A DNA stretch of 64,000 nt from positions 1 to 64,000 of the forward strand of contig NZ_JBQKUP010000038.1 of assembly GCF_052156535.1 (NCBI RefSeq). Direction: 5' to 3'. A model generated the notes under the pieces. It had not been told where the DNA came from. It saw only the letters and a list, made by a program, of their open reading frames with translations, and searched no databases. The translations under genes were made by a program, and so were the position numbers. This DNA comes from Nitrospira_E sp052156535 (GTDB taxonomy: Bacteria > Nitrospirota > Nitrospiria > Nitrospirales > UBA8639). Of the stretch, positions 17,935 through 27,290 are shown piece by piece (the first letter of the stretch is position 1; each line of letters begins with the position of its first letter).

Positions 17935-19317
17935 ATGAAACACCTGTTTATGGCATTGGTATGTTACGGGCTTCTAGCCCAAACCCAAGCCTGGGCCGTG
18001 GACCCTCTCTATGAAGACAGTCTGGAGAATGTGTTACTGGAAAAAGGAATCATTACCAAGGAAGATTGGGTCCGCATTCAGGCCGAGCAGGAAAAAAGAG
18101 AGCAAGAACTCAATACCCGTATGGATCAAGAGTTTCCGGTTACGGTGGGATACGGAAGAAGAGGGTTTGAATTTTCAACCAAGGATGGTCAATTTGCCAC
18201 CCAGATTCAATGGCGGTTTCAAGGACGTTGGTCCTATCCCACGGATTCAGATCCTATCTCTGCTGCAGACTTTAATGAAGACCCACAGAGTACCTTTCAA
18301 CTTCGACGGGTTCGGATGAAAGTCGGCGGGCATGGCTTTCAACCCTGGATTAGATATTATTTCGAAATAAATTGGCAGTCCACTTCGGAATCCGGCAGTT
18401 CCAATGCAAGTCCCCAATTGCTCGATTGGCGGATCTCGCTCGAAAAATTTTCGTTCCTTTCCCTGCAAGTGGGGCAATGGAAAGTCGATTATAACCGGGA
18501 ACGGAGAGACTCGTCCGGCAATCAGCAGTTCGTGGAACGATCCATCGTCAATGAGATCTTTACCATCGACCGACAGGTCGGAGCCATGCTGTATGGCCAT
18601 GTAGCGCCCGGGACGGCCTTTGACTCCCGCTATTATGCCGGCGTCTTTACCGGATCCGGCCGGGGAGAATCCAACGACGACGCCAACATGATGTATTTCG
18701 GACGGTACCAATGGAATTTCCTTGGACGCGACCTAAAATGGTCACAAAGTGACGTGGAATTTCATGAGCTACCCACAGGAAGCGTGGCCTTCGGAGCCTA
18801 CACCACGATTGGCAAATGCACCCGATGGTCATCGAGCGGATGCGGCACGTTGCCAGAAGACAATTCCGCCGGTGTGCCCTATACGTCCGATTCTGCTGCA
18901 ACAGCCGGACAATACCGGGTGCAAGGCATGGTGGAGGAATTTGCCTTCAAATGGCGGGGGCTCTCCATTCAACATGAATACCATTGGAAGGAGGTCAAGG
19001 ATGACAGCTATCCGGAAGGTGCGCCAGGCTATAAGACCAACATGATGGGAAGTTATTCGCAGGTCGGGTATTTCCCCCACTATCTCATTCCGGCGGTGCC
19101 CAAACCATTGGAAGTGGCCTTCCGCTATGCCTTCGTCGATCCCAACATCTCCGCTCCCAATGACCGGCGACAGGAATACACCACCGCCATCAATTGGTTT
19201 TTTGCCGGGCATCGAAACAAGATCACCGTCGATGGGTCCTGGCTTACACTTTCCCAGCCGGCAGGTCAGAACCAACATGAGCAGCGGGTCCGCCTGCAAT
19301 GGGACGTCTCGTTTTAA
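17935..19317 (+). CDS. OprO/OprP-type phosphate-selective porin, copy 1
   Basis: The protein has 460 residues from ATG 17935, preceded by GGAGAACATAGGA. A signal peptide (MKHLFMALVCYGLLAQTQAW, cut before VDP) is followed by a short helical region (about 20-60, ITKEDWVRIQAEQEKREQE). The porin barrel begins at FEFSTKDGQFATQIQWRFQG and ends with Phe (QWDVSF), as expected for outer-membrane barrels. It should let phosphate or another anion across the outer membrane. It lies 85 bases after pstB and 273 before a closely similar copy. Confidence 0.85.
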   Translation: MKHLFMALVCYGLLAQTQAWAVDPLYEDSLENVLLEKGIITKEDWVRIQAEQEKREQELNTRMDQEFPVTVGYGRRGFEFSTKDGQFATQIQWRFQGRWSYPTDSDPISAADFNEDPQSTFQLRRVRMKVGGHGFQPWIRYYFEINWQSTSESGSSNASPQLLDWRISLEKFSFLSLQVGQWKVDYNRERRDSSGNQQFVERSIVNEIFTIDRQVGAMLYGHVAPGTAFDSRYYAGVFTGSGRGESNDDANMMYFGRYQWNFLGRDLKWSQSDVEFHELPTGSVAFGAYTTIGKCTRWSSSGCGTLPEDNSAGVPYTSDSAATAGQYRVQGMVEEFAFKWRGLSIQHEYHWKEVKDDSYPEGAPGYKTNMMGSYSQVGYFPHYLIPAVPKPLEVAFRYAFVDPNISAPNDRRQEYTTAINWFFAGHRNKITVDGSWLTLSQPAGQNQHEQRVRLQWDVSF

Positions 19318-19461
19318 ATATTTTGTTCATCTCTCTCCCTTCCATTTTCTCGCTTTCACACTTTCTCTATCTTCTTACTTTCTCTGCCACACCCATTCCT
19401 TCTCAAACACACTCATCCAAGTTGATGCCACTCAATAGACCGGCAAATTGATCCCCTCCTT

Positions 19462-19499
19462 TTTACCTCTCCTTGACCTCAACTTAACGCTTTCGTAAC
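19462..19499 (+). promoter_or_regulatory. Pho-box-like direct repeat array before porin copy 2
   Basis: Four units at an exact 11-bp period: TTTAC (19462), TTGAC (19473), TTAAC (19484), GTAAC (19495), with six bases between units. The array lies about 90 bases upstream of the second porin start, a sensible distance for an activator site. Confidence 0.55.
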
Positions 19500-19590
19500 A
19501 ACCTCGGGGTACTCTCCCTTCCAGAATGAATCTAATTTTCCACTCGATTACAAACCGTAGGAGCTTACTTTTTAAGGGGAGGTCGTTTGC

Positions 19591-20964
19591 ATGAAAGTTT
19601 TTTGGTTGTTCACGACAATGGCGTGCCTAAGCTTGTTCCTTCAGCCGAATGTCCAGGCCAGTGACGCCCTGATCGATGTGTTGCGCGAAAAAGAGGTGCT
19701 CACGAAAGAAGATTGGATCAAGATTGAGGCGGCAGAAGAGAAAAAAGCTGTGGAGCAGCAAAAGGCGTTTGACGATAAATTTCCTGTTGATGTCGGTTGG
19801 GGCAGTAAGGGGTTTGAATTTAAAACAAAGGATGGCAAATTTGCCACTCAGCTCCAATGGAGGTTCCAGGGCCGCTTTACGTATCCCACTAACGGAGATC
19901 CGATATCTGCCGCAGATTTTAATGAGGGTCCACAGAGTACACTGGAACTTCGCCGGGTTCGAATGAAAATCGGCGGGCATGGCTATCAACCCTGGATCAA
20001 GTACTATTTCGAGTTGGACTTGCAATCCACTTCCAATGCCGGTGGATCACCAGGATCGACCAGATTAATCGACTGGCGGATTAGCTTAGAGAAGTTCAAA
20101 TTCCTCTCACTCCAACTCGGGCAATGGAAAGTCGACTATAACCGGGAACGAAGAGACTCGTCGGGCAACCAGCAGTTCGTGGAACGATCAATCGTCAATG
20201 AGATCTTTACCATCGACCGACAGGTCGGAGCCATGCTGTACGGTCATTTGGCACCTGGGACGGCCTTTGACTCCCGGTATTATGCCGGCGTCTTTACCGG
20301 CTCCGGCCGGGGAGAAGCCAACGACGACGCCAACATGATGTATTTCGGACGGTACCAATGGAATTTCCTTGGCCGCGATTTAAAATGGTCACAAAGTGAC
20401 GTGGAATTTCATGAGCAACCCACGGGAAGCGTGGCCTTCGGGGCCTATACCACGATCGGCAAATGTACCCGGTGGTCCTCAAGCGGATGCGGCACGTTGC
20501 CCGAGGACAATTCGGCCGGCGTGCCCTACACCTCTGATTCCAACGCGAAAGCCGGGCAATACCGGGTTCAGGGCATGGTGGAGGAATTCGCGTTCAAATG
20601 GCGGGGGCTGTCCATTCAACATGAATACCATTGGAAAGAGGTCAAGGACAACAGCTATGCAGAGGGGGCGCCTGGCCATAAGACCAACATGATGGGAAGT
20701 TATTCGCAGGTCGGGTATTTCCCCCATGGTCTCATTCCGGCGGTGCCCAAACCGTTGGAAGTGGCCTTCCGCTATGCCTTCGTCGACCCCAACATCTCCG
20801 CGCCCAATGATCGACGGCAGGAATATACCACGGCCATCAACTGGTTCTTCGCAGGACATAAAAACAAGATCACACTCGATGGGTCCTGGCTTACACTGGC
20901 CCAACCCGCTGGTCAGAATCAACATGAACAACGGGTCCGTCTACAATGGGACGTCTCGTTCTAA
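19591..20964 (+). CDS. OprO/OprP-type phosphate-selective porin, copy 2
   Basis: The protein has 457 residues, with a strong ribosome site (AAGGGGAGG) before ATG 19591. Layout is as in copy 1: signal peptide (MKVFWLFTTMACLSLFLQPN), short helical region with ITKEDW-like LTKEDWIKIEAAEEKKAVE, barrel, terminal DVSF. From about codon 165 to the end the two proteins are nearly identical, while the first 150 residues differ clearly. It has its own Pho-box-like array and is followed by a terminator, so it can be expressed independently of copy 1. Confidence 0.86.
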   Translation: MKVFWLFTTMACLSLFLQPNVQASDALIDVLREKEVLTKEDWIKIEAAEEKKAVEQQKAFDDKFPVDVGWGSKGFEFKTKDGKFATQLQWRFQGRFTYPTNGDPISAADFNEGPQSTLELRRVRMKIGGHGYQPWIKYYFELDLQSTSNAGGSPGSTRLIDWRISLEKFKFLSLQLGQWKVDYNRERRDSSGNQQFVERSIVNEIFTIDRQVGAMLYGHLAPGTAFDSRYYAGVFTGSGRGEANDDANMMYFGRYQWNFLGRDLKWSQSDVEFHEQPTGSVAFGAYTTIGKCTRWSSSGCGTLPEDNSAGVPYTSDSNAKAGQYRVQGMVEEFAFKWRGLSIQHEYHWKEVKDNSYAEGAPGHKTNMMGSYSQVGYFPHGLIPAVPKPLEVAFRYAFVDPNISAPNDRRQEYTTAINWFFAGHKNKITLDGSWLTLAQPAGQNQHEQRVRLQWDVSF

Positions 20965-21004
20965 TTTCATCGGGACGCAAAGGCACTCCTCCTCGCGTCC
21001 CACA

Positions 21005-21050
21005 AACAGGCCTCTGTCGGTTCTCATCCGGGAGAGGCCTGTTCTTCCCT
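21005..21050 (+). terminator. Rho-independent terminator after porin copy 2
   Basis: An 11-bp perfect stem (AACAGGCCTCT at 21005-21015, AGAGGCCTGTT at 21033-21043) encloses a 17-base loop and is followed by a T-rich CTTCCCTTG. It lies 41 bases past the porin stop and separates that unit from the second pst operon. Confidence 0.75.
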
Positions 21051-21154
21051 TGTATCAATCGATGAAATGGAAGACTCGCATAATCTCCTACGACCAGTCC
21101 GCGTTCCAAAAGAAACCACCTCTTTATGAAGGACATGTCTTTCTTCAGCAAGAA

Positions 21155-21192
21155 TTAACCTGGTGGTAACGTGAATGTCATGGACTTGTCAT
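21155..21192 (+). promoter_or_regulatory. Pho-box-like array before the second pst operon
   Basis: Four units at an exact 11-bp period: TTAAC (21155), GTAAC (21166), GTCAT (21177), GTCAT (21188). The last two read as TGTCAT-N5-TGTCAT, the classic E. coli Pho box core. The array lies 95 bases before the pstS start at 21287. Confidence 0.7.
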
Positions 21193-21286
21193 CTTTTCCT
21201 GAGATGGTCGTGCTGCAAATCTTTCAAGAAAAAATTTTATATCGTTCCAAACAAATTTTTCACACTAATGCTTAGGGAGGGTTCAC

Positions 21287-22285
21287 ATGAAAATTCCAGT
21301 CCACTTTGCCATGACGGTCATCGCGCTGTCCATTACCGCATCGGTTTCCACGGTGTCAGCCCGCGACCTGGTCAAAATAGACGGATCCAGCACCGTCTTT
21401 CCAATTACGGAAGCGATGGCTGAGGAATTTCAAAAGGCCGAACGAGGGAAAACAATGGTGACCGTTGGCATTTCCGGCACGGGCGGCGGCTTTAAAAAAT
21501 TCTGTCGGGGCGAAACGGATATCGCCGACGCTTCCCGTCCAATTAAGGAGTCGGAAATTACACTGTGCCGGGATAACAAAATTGCCTATATCGAGTTACC
21601 AATCGCCCTGGACGCGTTGACGGTCGTGGTGAATCCCAAAAACGACTGGGTGAATCATTTGACCGTGGAGGAGTTGAAAAAGGCATGGGAACCTGAGGCT
21701 CAGGGCAAAGTGGAGAATTGGAATCAAATTCGCAGCAGCTTTCCCGACCGACCTTTGAAACTGTTCGGTGCCGGAACCGATTCCGGCACGTACGATTATT
21801 TTGTCGAGGCTATCGTTGATGGAAAAAGTTCCCGGGGAGATTTTACCGCCAGTGAGGACGACAACGTCCTGGTTCAAGGGGTCACGAATGACATCAATGC
21901 CATGGGATTTTTCGGCTTGGCGTATTACGAGGAAAACAAGGGAAAACTCAAAGCCGTGCCGATTTCATGGAAAGGCGGGAAACCCGTGGGGCCATCGGTG
22001 GATAATGCCAAAAATGCCACGTATCAACCTCTATCGCGGCCCATTTTTGTGTATGTGAATAAAGATGCGGTGAACCAAAAACCGCATGTCAAACGATTCA
22101 TTGAGTTTTATTTGAACAACGAGAATGCCCAAATCCTCGTGAGGGAAGTCGGATACGTGCCGTTGCCCGCAAAAGCCTACACGATGGCTTTGGACAAATT
22201 CACGAAAGGTCTTACCGGTACGGTTTTCCATGGAGCTGAGGTCGGCGTAGGAATCGAAGATTTGCTGGCCAGGGTTCCTCAGTAA
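21287..22285 (+). CDS. pstS: PstS-family phosphate-binding protein of the second pst operon
   Basis: The protein has 332 residues, with AGGGAGG seven bases before the ATG. The signal peptide ends near VSTVSA. The fold shows IDGSSTVFPITEAMAEEF, SGTGGGFKKFCRGETDIADA, GTDSGTYDYF and SRPIFVYVN, a canonical PstS of normal length. It is first in pstSCAB-phoU and is probably the main phosphate-starvation-induced receptor. It is only distantly similar to the other two PstS-like proteins in the window. Confidence 0.9.
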   Translation: MKIPVHFAMTVIALSITASVSTVSARDLVKIDGSSTVFPITEAMAEEFQKAERGKTMVTVGISGTGGGFKKFCRGETDIADASRPIKESEITLCRDNKIAYIELPIALDALTVVVNPKNDWVNHLTVEELKKAWEPEAQGKVENWNQIRSSFPDRPLKLFGAGTDSGTYDYFVEAIVDGKSSRGDFTASEDDNVLVQGVTNDINAMGFFGLAYYEENKGKLKAVPISWKGGKPVGPSVDNAKNATYQPLSRPIFVYVNKDAVNQKPHVKRFIEFYLNNENAQILVREVGYVPLPAKAYTMALDKFTKGLTGTVFHGAEVGVGIEDLLARVPQ

Positions 22286-22369
22286 GGTAAATCTGAACAA
22301 TTGGGACGGCCTTCTCCAGGGGCGGCTAGCGCCCCTGGAAAATGGCATTTCATCTGGAGCTGACATTAC

Positions 22370-23323
22370 ATGCCAACATTACCATCTTCCTCAAGCCCCG
22401 CTGATTTTTCGGGATCTCCCTTACGCGCCAGTGAAGGTTTCCTCCGCCGCCGTGCCTTATGGGGCTCTTTAGCCGGCGGGTGTCTTTTGGTCGCAGCCGC
22501 GACCTCAGTGTTTGTTACGTTAGGGATTGTGTATGTCCTGGTCACGGAATCCATGGGGTTCTTTGCCGAGGTCCCTCTACTGGACTTTTTGACAGACACA
22601 CAGTGGACTCCCGTTTTTGAGAATGCCCGCTTCGGGGTCATGACCCTGGTCTCAGCGACGGTCACCGTAGCAGGGATTGCCTTGGCCGTCTCTATTCCGG
22701 CGGGATTGGCCTTGGCCATTTACCTCAGCGAATATGCTCGCAGGGAAGTTCGGGAAACGGTCAAACCCTTTCTCGAGTTACTCGAAGGGGTGCCGACGGT
22801 GGTCTATGGCTATTTCACCCTTCTCTTTTTTACCCCGCTCCTGCAAACCTTCATTCCCGGCTTGGAAGGGTTTAACATGCTTGGACCCGGCATCGTCATG
22901 GGAATCATGATTCTTCCTTACACAGCTTCAGTCAGCGAAGATGCCATGCGTGCAGTGCCGCCTGGCCTGCGCGAAGCCGGATACGCCTTAGGGTACTCTC
23001 GCTTCAGGGTCGCCATGCGGGTCGTGGTCCCTGCCGCCTTCTCCGGCATTACGGCGGCATTTATTCTTGGCATGTCACGAGCCGTGGGCGAAACCATGGT
23101 CGTCGCCATCGCGGCCGGACAAAATCCCAATTTTTCTTTCAATCCCACCGAAGGGGCTGCAACGATTACGGCCTACATCGTACAAATGGCCATGGGGGAT
23201 TTACCTCATGACTCCATCGCCTACCAATCCGTGTTTGCCGCTGGAATCGTGTTGTTTGTCATCACACTCACCTTCAATTTGATCGGGTTCTTCCTTCGGC
23301 GACGCTTTAAGGAGGTGTACTAA
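22370..23323 (+). CDS. pstC: Phosphate ABC transporter permease PstC
   Basis: The protein has 317 residues, with a cytoplasmic N-terminus (about 25 residues, ending in RRRAL) and six predicted membrane segments starting at LAGGCLLVAAATSVFVTLGI. The family loop reads ALGYSRFRVAMRVVVPAAFSG, followed by SRAVGETMVVAIAAGQNP. It pairs with the pstA gene that overlaps its stop by one base. It begins 84 bases after pstS. Confidence 0.9.
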   Translation: MPTLPSSSSPADFSGSPLRASEGFLRRRALWGSLAGGCLLVAAATSVFVTLGIVYVLVTESMGFFAEVPLLDFLTDTQWTPVFENARFGVMTLVSATVTVAGIALAVSIPAGLALAIYLSEYARREVRETVKPFLELLEGVPTVVYGYFTLLFFTPLLQTFIPGLEGFNMLGPGIVMGIMILPYTASVSEDAMRAVPPGLREAGYALGYSRFRVAMRVVVPAAFSGITAAFILGMSRAVGETMVVAIAAGQNPNFSFNPTEGAATITAYIVQMAMGDLPHDSIAYQSVFAAGIVLFVITLTFNLIGFFLRRRFKEVY

Positions 23324-24261
23324 TGATGAAAGCCGACGTGTCCCAGACGATTATTCCCGATTTGGGCCGCATTGTTGATGCCAACCGCCGAACCGACCTG
23401 GTCATGGCCGGCATCGGCATTTCGGTATTGATCGTCGCGATGAGCTTATTAGCGGCTGTGGTCATCGATCTGATCGTGAACGGATGGCCCAGACTCATGA
23501 ACCCGGATTTCTACCTCAACTTTCCCTCACGCCATCCCCTTCAAGCAGGAATTGTTTCTGCCTGGGTCGGCACAATCCTGGTCATGCTCGTCACGGCCGG
23601 CATTGCGATCCCGCTGGGGGTTGGAGCAGGCGTGTACTTGGAAGAATATGCTGCACGCAACTGGATCACGGATTTCATTGAAATCAACGTCAGCAATCTG
23701 GCCGGGGTACCTTCCATCATCTACGGGTTATTAGCGCTTGGCCTGTTCATCCATGGGTTCGGGCTGGGAGAGACGATCCTGACGGCGGGGCTGGTGCTCG
23801 CATTACTGATTTTGCCGGTCATTATCGTGGCCACCCGTGAAGCCATTCGTGGAATCCCCCTCGATTTGCGGGAAGCCGCTTATGGGCTGGGTGCCGACAA
23901 ATGGCAGACCGTTCGTCTATACGTGCTGCCCGCTGCACGGGCTGGCATTTTGACCGGAACCATCGTGGGTTTGGCTCGAGCGATTGGAGAAGCCGCACCG
24001 GTCATCACCATCGGGGCCTTGACCTTTATCGCCTTTTTACCTCCCTCACCACTTCAGGCCAGTCCTCCGTTTATCAATTTTGAATGGCTCGAAAGTCCAT
24101 TTACCATTATGCCTATTCAGATGTTCAATTGGGTCTCACGACCCCAGGCAGAATTTCATATCAATGCCGCAGCGGCCGGTGTCATTCTGATGGTGATGAC
24201 GTTGGCAATGAATGGAATAGCCATCTGGTTGCGCTATCATTTACGCCGCCAGGTTCGTTAG
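23323..24261 (+). CDS. pstA: Phosphate ABC transporter permease PstA
   Basis: The protein has 312 residues. Its ATG shares one base with the pstC stop (TAATG), behind a strong AAGGAGGTG site, so it is translationally coupled. Six membrane segments are predicted. PstA hallmarks are LAGVPSIIYGLLALGLF, AYGLGADKWQTVRLYVLPAA and GLARAIGEAAPVITIGAL. It forms the importer channel with PstC. Confidence 0.9.
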   Translation: MMKADVSQTIIPDLGRIVDANRRTDLVMAGIGISVLIVAMSLLAAVVIDLIVNGWPRLMNPDFYLNFPSRHPLQAGIVSAWVGTILVMLVTAGIAIPLGVGAGVYLEEYAARNWITDFIEINVSNLAGVPSIIYGLLALGLFIHGFGLGETILTAGLVLALLILPVIIVATREAIRGIPLDLREAAYGLGADKWQTVRLYVLPAARAGILTGTIVGLARAIGEAAPVITIGALTFIAFLPPSPLQASPPFINFEWLESPFTIMPIQMFNWVSRPQAEFHINAAAAGVILMVMTLAMNGIAIWLRYHLRRQVR

Positions 24262-24326
24262 CCAGCCGTGATGTCCCAGATGAATATAGGGTAATGACCT
24301 CTGAGCCGAATTAAGGAACCACGCCT

Positions 24327-25160
24327 ATGACACAGAAAATTTCTCATGACGAGCAAGTCACGCGAATGTCGCTCAACGCCTCCCCCACAACCAACACCGA
24401 ACGGGAATCGCTGGCGGCGGAAGTTCGGAAACTCAGTTTTTGGTATGGTGAAACCCAAGCCCTAAAGGAAATCACCTTGTCGATTGCCAATCGGAAATGC
24501 ACCGCGTTGATCGGTCCATCCGGGTGCGGGAAAAGCACCCTCCTCCGGTCGTTTAATCGTATGCATGATCTCTATGCGGGCAACCGGTATAGCGGAGAAA
24601 TCTGTCTGTTTCCTGAAAATCACAATCTCATCGACCTTGATCCCTTCATGGTCAGACTTCGAATCGGGATGGTCTTCCAAAAGCCCAATCCTTTTCCCAA
24701 ATCCATCTTTGAAAACGTGGCGGCCGGCCTCCGGATTCAGGGCGTTCAGAACAAAAAACTCTTGAGCGACCGGGTAGAACAGGCCTTACGGGATGCGGCC
24801 TTGTGGGAAGAAGTGAAGGATCGCCTCTCGCAATCGGCCTACGGCCTCTCTGGGGGACAACAACAACGATTATGTATAGCCAGAGCCCTGGCCCCACAAC
24901 CTGAAATTCTCTTACTGGATGAACCAACCTCGGCATTGGACCCCATTGCCACCGCCAAGGTCGAAGATCTGATTACGGAAATTCGCCATCGGTTCACGGT
25001 GATCATCGTCACCCACAACATGCAGCAGGCAGCCCGGATCTCGGACTTTACCGCCTACATGCATCTGGGCAAACTGATCGAATTCGCTCCAACAGGAGAA
25101 CTGTTTACCACGCCGCAAGAAACACTGACGCGGGATTATATCACCGGCCGGTTTGGGTAA
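24327..25160 (+). CDS. pstB: Phosphate ABC transporter ATPase PstB
   Basis: The protein has 277 residues. Walker A is GPSGCGKST, the Q-loop FQKPNPFPKSIFENV, the signature LSGGQQQR, Walker B EILLLDEPTSALDP and the H-loop THNMQQA, all intact and typical of PstB. The first 30 residues are a polar extension. It follows pstA by 65 bases and precedes phoU by 32. It is clearly similar to the first PstB in the window but not a recent duplicate. Confidence 0.92.
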   Translation: MTQKISHDEQVTRMSLNASPTTNTERESLAAEVRKLSFWYGETQALKEITLSIANRKCTALIGPSGCGKSTLLRSFNRMHDLYAGNRYSGEICLFPENHNLIDLDPFMVRLRIGMVFQKPNPFPKSIFENVAAGLRIQGVQNKKLLSDRVEQALRDAALWEEVKDRLSQSAYGLSGGQQQRLCIARALAPQPEILLLDEPTSALDPIATAKVEDLITEIRHRFTVIIVTHNMQQAARISDFTAYMHLGKLIEFAPTGELFTTPQETLTRDYITGRFG

Positions 25161-25192
25161 ACCGGTGGAACATCTGTTTTGAAAGGATCATC

Positions 25193-25882
25193 ATGAACAA
25201 CCAACACACTCTACGCATCTTTGACGAAGACCTGAACAGCCTTCGGCAGGAGATTGTGGCGCTCTCAAACCACGTATCGGAACAACTGCACCGCGCGGTG
25301 ACCGCATTGGTGGAGAACGATGCCACCCTGGCGGAGCAGGTCATTGCCAACGACCGTATTGCCGATACCCTTCAAGAAAAAATCCATACCCACACGACCC
25401 GCACCCTGGCGAGGCAACAGGCCATGGCTGACGACCTGAGGGCCATTCTGGCGGCATCGCGCATCGCGATCCATTTGGAGCGGATCGGGGATTACGCGAA
25501 AAATACCGCCAAACGCAGCCGGCATTTGTCACAGCACGATATTGCTGAATTGATCGAACAATTCCAATGGATGGGAACACGCATTCAATCCATGTTGTCC
25601 CAGGTCACGGAATCCTACATCCACCAAAATGCCCCCTTAGCCAATGTCGCCTGGGCGGATGACGCAGAATTGGATGCCGTTTATGCCAACCTGTTTCAGC
25701 ATCTGCTCAGCACGATGAACCGGGAGAGCAGAAACATCGAAGACGGAATCCAGCTATTATTTATCGCGAAGGGGTTGGAACGGGCCGGCGATCATGTGAC
25801 CAACATTGCGGAGGAAATATACTTAATGGTCACCGGACTTCCCTTGCAAGGCCCCCGTCCAAAAATCAGTGAACTGCTATAA
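25193..25882 (+). CDS. phoU: Phosphate signalling protein PhoU
   Basis: The protein has 229 residues in two three-helix repeats. The metal-binding motifs are HLERIGDYAKN (about 98-108) and LERAGDHVTNIAE (about 200-212). PhoU links Pst transporter state to the PhoR/PhoB sensor and represses the regulon when phosphate is plentiful. It closes the second pst operon and is the only phoU in the window. The start has GAAAGGATC upstream. Confidence 0.93.
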   Translation: MNNQHTLRIFDEDLNSLRQEIVALSNHVSEQLHRAVTALVENDATLAEQVIANDRIADTLQEKIHTHTTRTLARQQAMADDLRAILAASRIAIHLERIGDYAKNTAKRSRHLSQHDIAELIEQFQWMGTRIQSMLSQVTESYIHQNAPLANVAWADDAELDAVYANLFQHLLSTMNRESRNIEDGIQLLFIAKGLERAGDHVTNIAEEIYLMVTGLPLQGPRPKISELL

Positions 25883-25942
25883 AAGAAGTAGACGCACACA
25901 CTACACCCAGGGACCCTTTAGACCTCAGAATCCGAGAGAAGG

Positions 25943-25979
25943 CTTTCCTCACCACCGCAGGACGCAGGTGTGAGGAAAG
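25943..25979. terminator. Stem-loop between convergent phoU and lipoprotein genes
   Basis: A 10-bp perfect stem (CTTTCCTCAC at 25943-25952, GTGAGGAAAG at 25970-25979) lies between the phoU stop and the stop of the convergent lipoprotein gene at 25983. There is no clear T tract on either side, so it may act as a weak or bidirectional terminator or only protect 3' ends. Confidence 0.5.
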
Positions 25980-25982
25980 ACC

Positions 25983-26714
25983 TTAATCGGATTTCCCTTG
26001 ACTCTTGTGTATCTGGGTAGCGTTAGAATGGCTTAAAAACTCACGATACCGTATGGCGGCCTGCCAGGGTTTGCCTTTTAAAAAGCCCCCGATTTCTCCA
26101 TCCGGAGATTCCACCAAAAACTCCCGCGGCTCAAAGACGAGCAGACCGGGCTGAGGTTTTAATTGCTCGAGAGAGTTGGTGCGAATCGCATCTACGTCAT
26201 ACTTCGATCTCTGCGTATCCTGCCAGAGCGGGGTTTTAACGGAAAAATTGCTCACGACAACGTGAAAATTCCCCCCGGCTACATAGAATCCGCCCGAGGT
26301 GGTGATTGCAAAATTCTTTTCAAGATCATCCGTTTCGATTTCTGCCGTTTCAAAGAAGGTAACCATCTCTTCCGGAGTGGCTTGACTCAATCCTTTGACA
26401 ATCAGAGGAGCAAAAAATTGAATCTCTGATGGGCTGAATACCCGATGAGCCCCGGAACTCTGGGAGGACGAAGAGCTGAATAGACCGGTTTTTTCTGCCC
26501 GGACCCCCTCCAAAATTTGGATCATTTCCTCGTTCGTGATAGACACGGGATGATCATAGCCTTTTCCGTCATAGGCATCCCGCATGGCCTGTAACGCCAC
26601 CACACGATTGGGACTGTCTAAAATTTTTAACGTTTGAAACTGGGGCGTCTGACACCCTCCCAGAAAGATACTCCCCACCACCATCAGTCCCATCAATCTT
26701 GCCGATCGTTTCAT
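25983..26714 (-). CDS. Hypothetical lipoprotein
   Basis: The protein has 243 residues from ATG 26714, chosen because GGAGGCATATCGGT lies directly upstream. The signal is MKRSARLMGLMVVGSIFLGG with lipobox LGGC, so it is probably membrane-anchored outside the cytoplasm. The mature part has a short Ser-rich stretch (FSSSSSQSSG) and no domain I recognise. It is convergent with phoU. Function unknown. Confidence 0.75.
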   Translation of the reverse strand: MKRSARLMGLMVVGSIFLGGCQTPQFQTLKILDSPNRVVALQAMRDAYDGKGYDHPVSITNEEMIQILEGVRAEKTGLFSSSSSQSSGAHRVFSPSEIQFFAPLIVKGLSQATPEEMVTFFETAEIETDDLEKNFAITTSGGFYVAGGNFHVVVSNFSVKTPLWQDTQRSKYDVDAIRTNSLEQLKPQPGLLVFEPREFLVESPDGEIGGFLKGKPWQAAIRYREFLSHSNATQIHKSQGKSD

Positions 26715-26810
26715 ACCGATATGCCTCCAATCAAACATAATCAGACCCCCTGCCTTTCCGAATCATTCTACCCTAGACTTCCACCGCAAAAGGAGGGGAG
26801 GAGACGAAAT

Positions 26811-26826
26811 GTTACACATGCGTCAC
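26811..26826 (+). promoter_or_regulatory. Possible partial Pho box before the CBS/psiE pair
   Basis: Two units at an 11-bp period, GTTAC (26811) and GTCAC (26822), resemble the middle units of the better arrays. They lie about 80 bases before the CBS gene start. Two units alone can occur by chance. Confidence 0.25.
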
Positions 26827-26902
26827 ACACTTGCGGCGCAAATTTAATACCAAAGCGGTACATTCCATCATGAACCTACATATTAACAAAGGAGAAGAAC
26901 AC

Positions 26903-27286
26903 ATGGTACGAGTTGAACAGTTGATGACAAGAGAACTGGCCTGTGTGGAGTTCAACCAAGCGGTATCCGTCGCCGCCAACCTGATGCGAATTCGCAAAAT
27001 CGGAAGCCTGTTGGTGAAGCGCGGGGAAGAGCTCGTAGGCATCGTGACGGAAAGCGATATTGTGAGAAAGGTCGTGGCCTTCCACTTCCCTACAGAGTAT
27101 ATCCAGGTGGGAGAAATTATGAGTAGCCCCCTTGTCTCGATTGATGAATCGGAGTCGATCTTTGAGGCTGCCGGGATCATGCAGGCGGCTCACACAAGAC
27201 ATTTGGTGGTAGGCAATGAGTCCCAGGTATTCGGGATGCTTTCGGTTCGTGATTTATTAGCTCCTGTTGCAAAGGATGAATTATAA
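26903..27286 (+). CDS. Tandem CBS-domain protein, copy 1
   Basis: The protein has 127 residues from ATG 26903, behind AAAGGAGAAGAACAC. It consists only of two CBS motifs: VEQLMTRELACVEFNQ with GIVTESDIVRKVV, and VGEIMSSPLVSIDESES with GMLSVRDLLAPVA. CBS pairs bind adenosyl nucleotides and usually regulate a partner. The stop lies 4 bases before a PsiE-like membrane protein, so that protein is the likely partner. A paralogue lies at 28541. Confidence 0.88.
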   Translation: MVRVEQLMTRELACVEFNQAVSVAANLMRIRKIGSLLVKRGEELVGIVTESDIVRKVVAFHFPTEYIQVGEIMSSPLVSIDESESIFEAAGIMQAAHTRHLVVGNESQVFGMLSVRDLLAPVAKDEL

Positions 27287-27290
27287 AACC

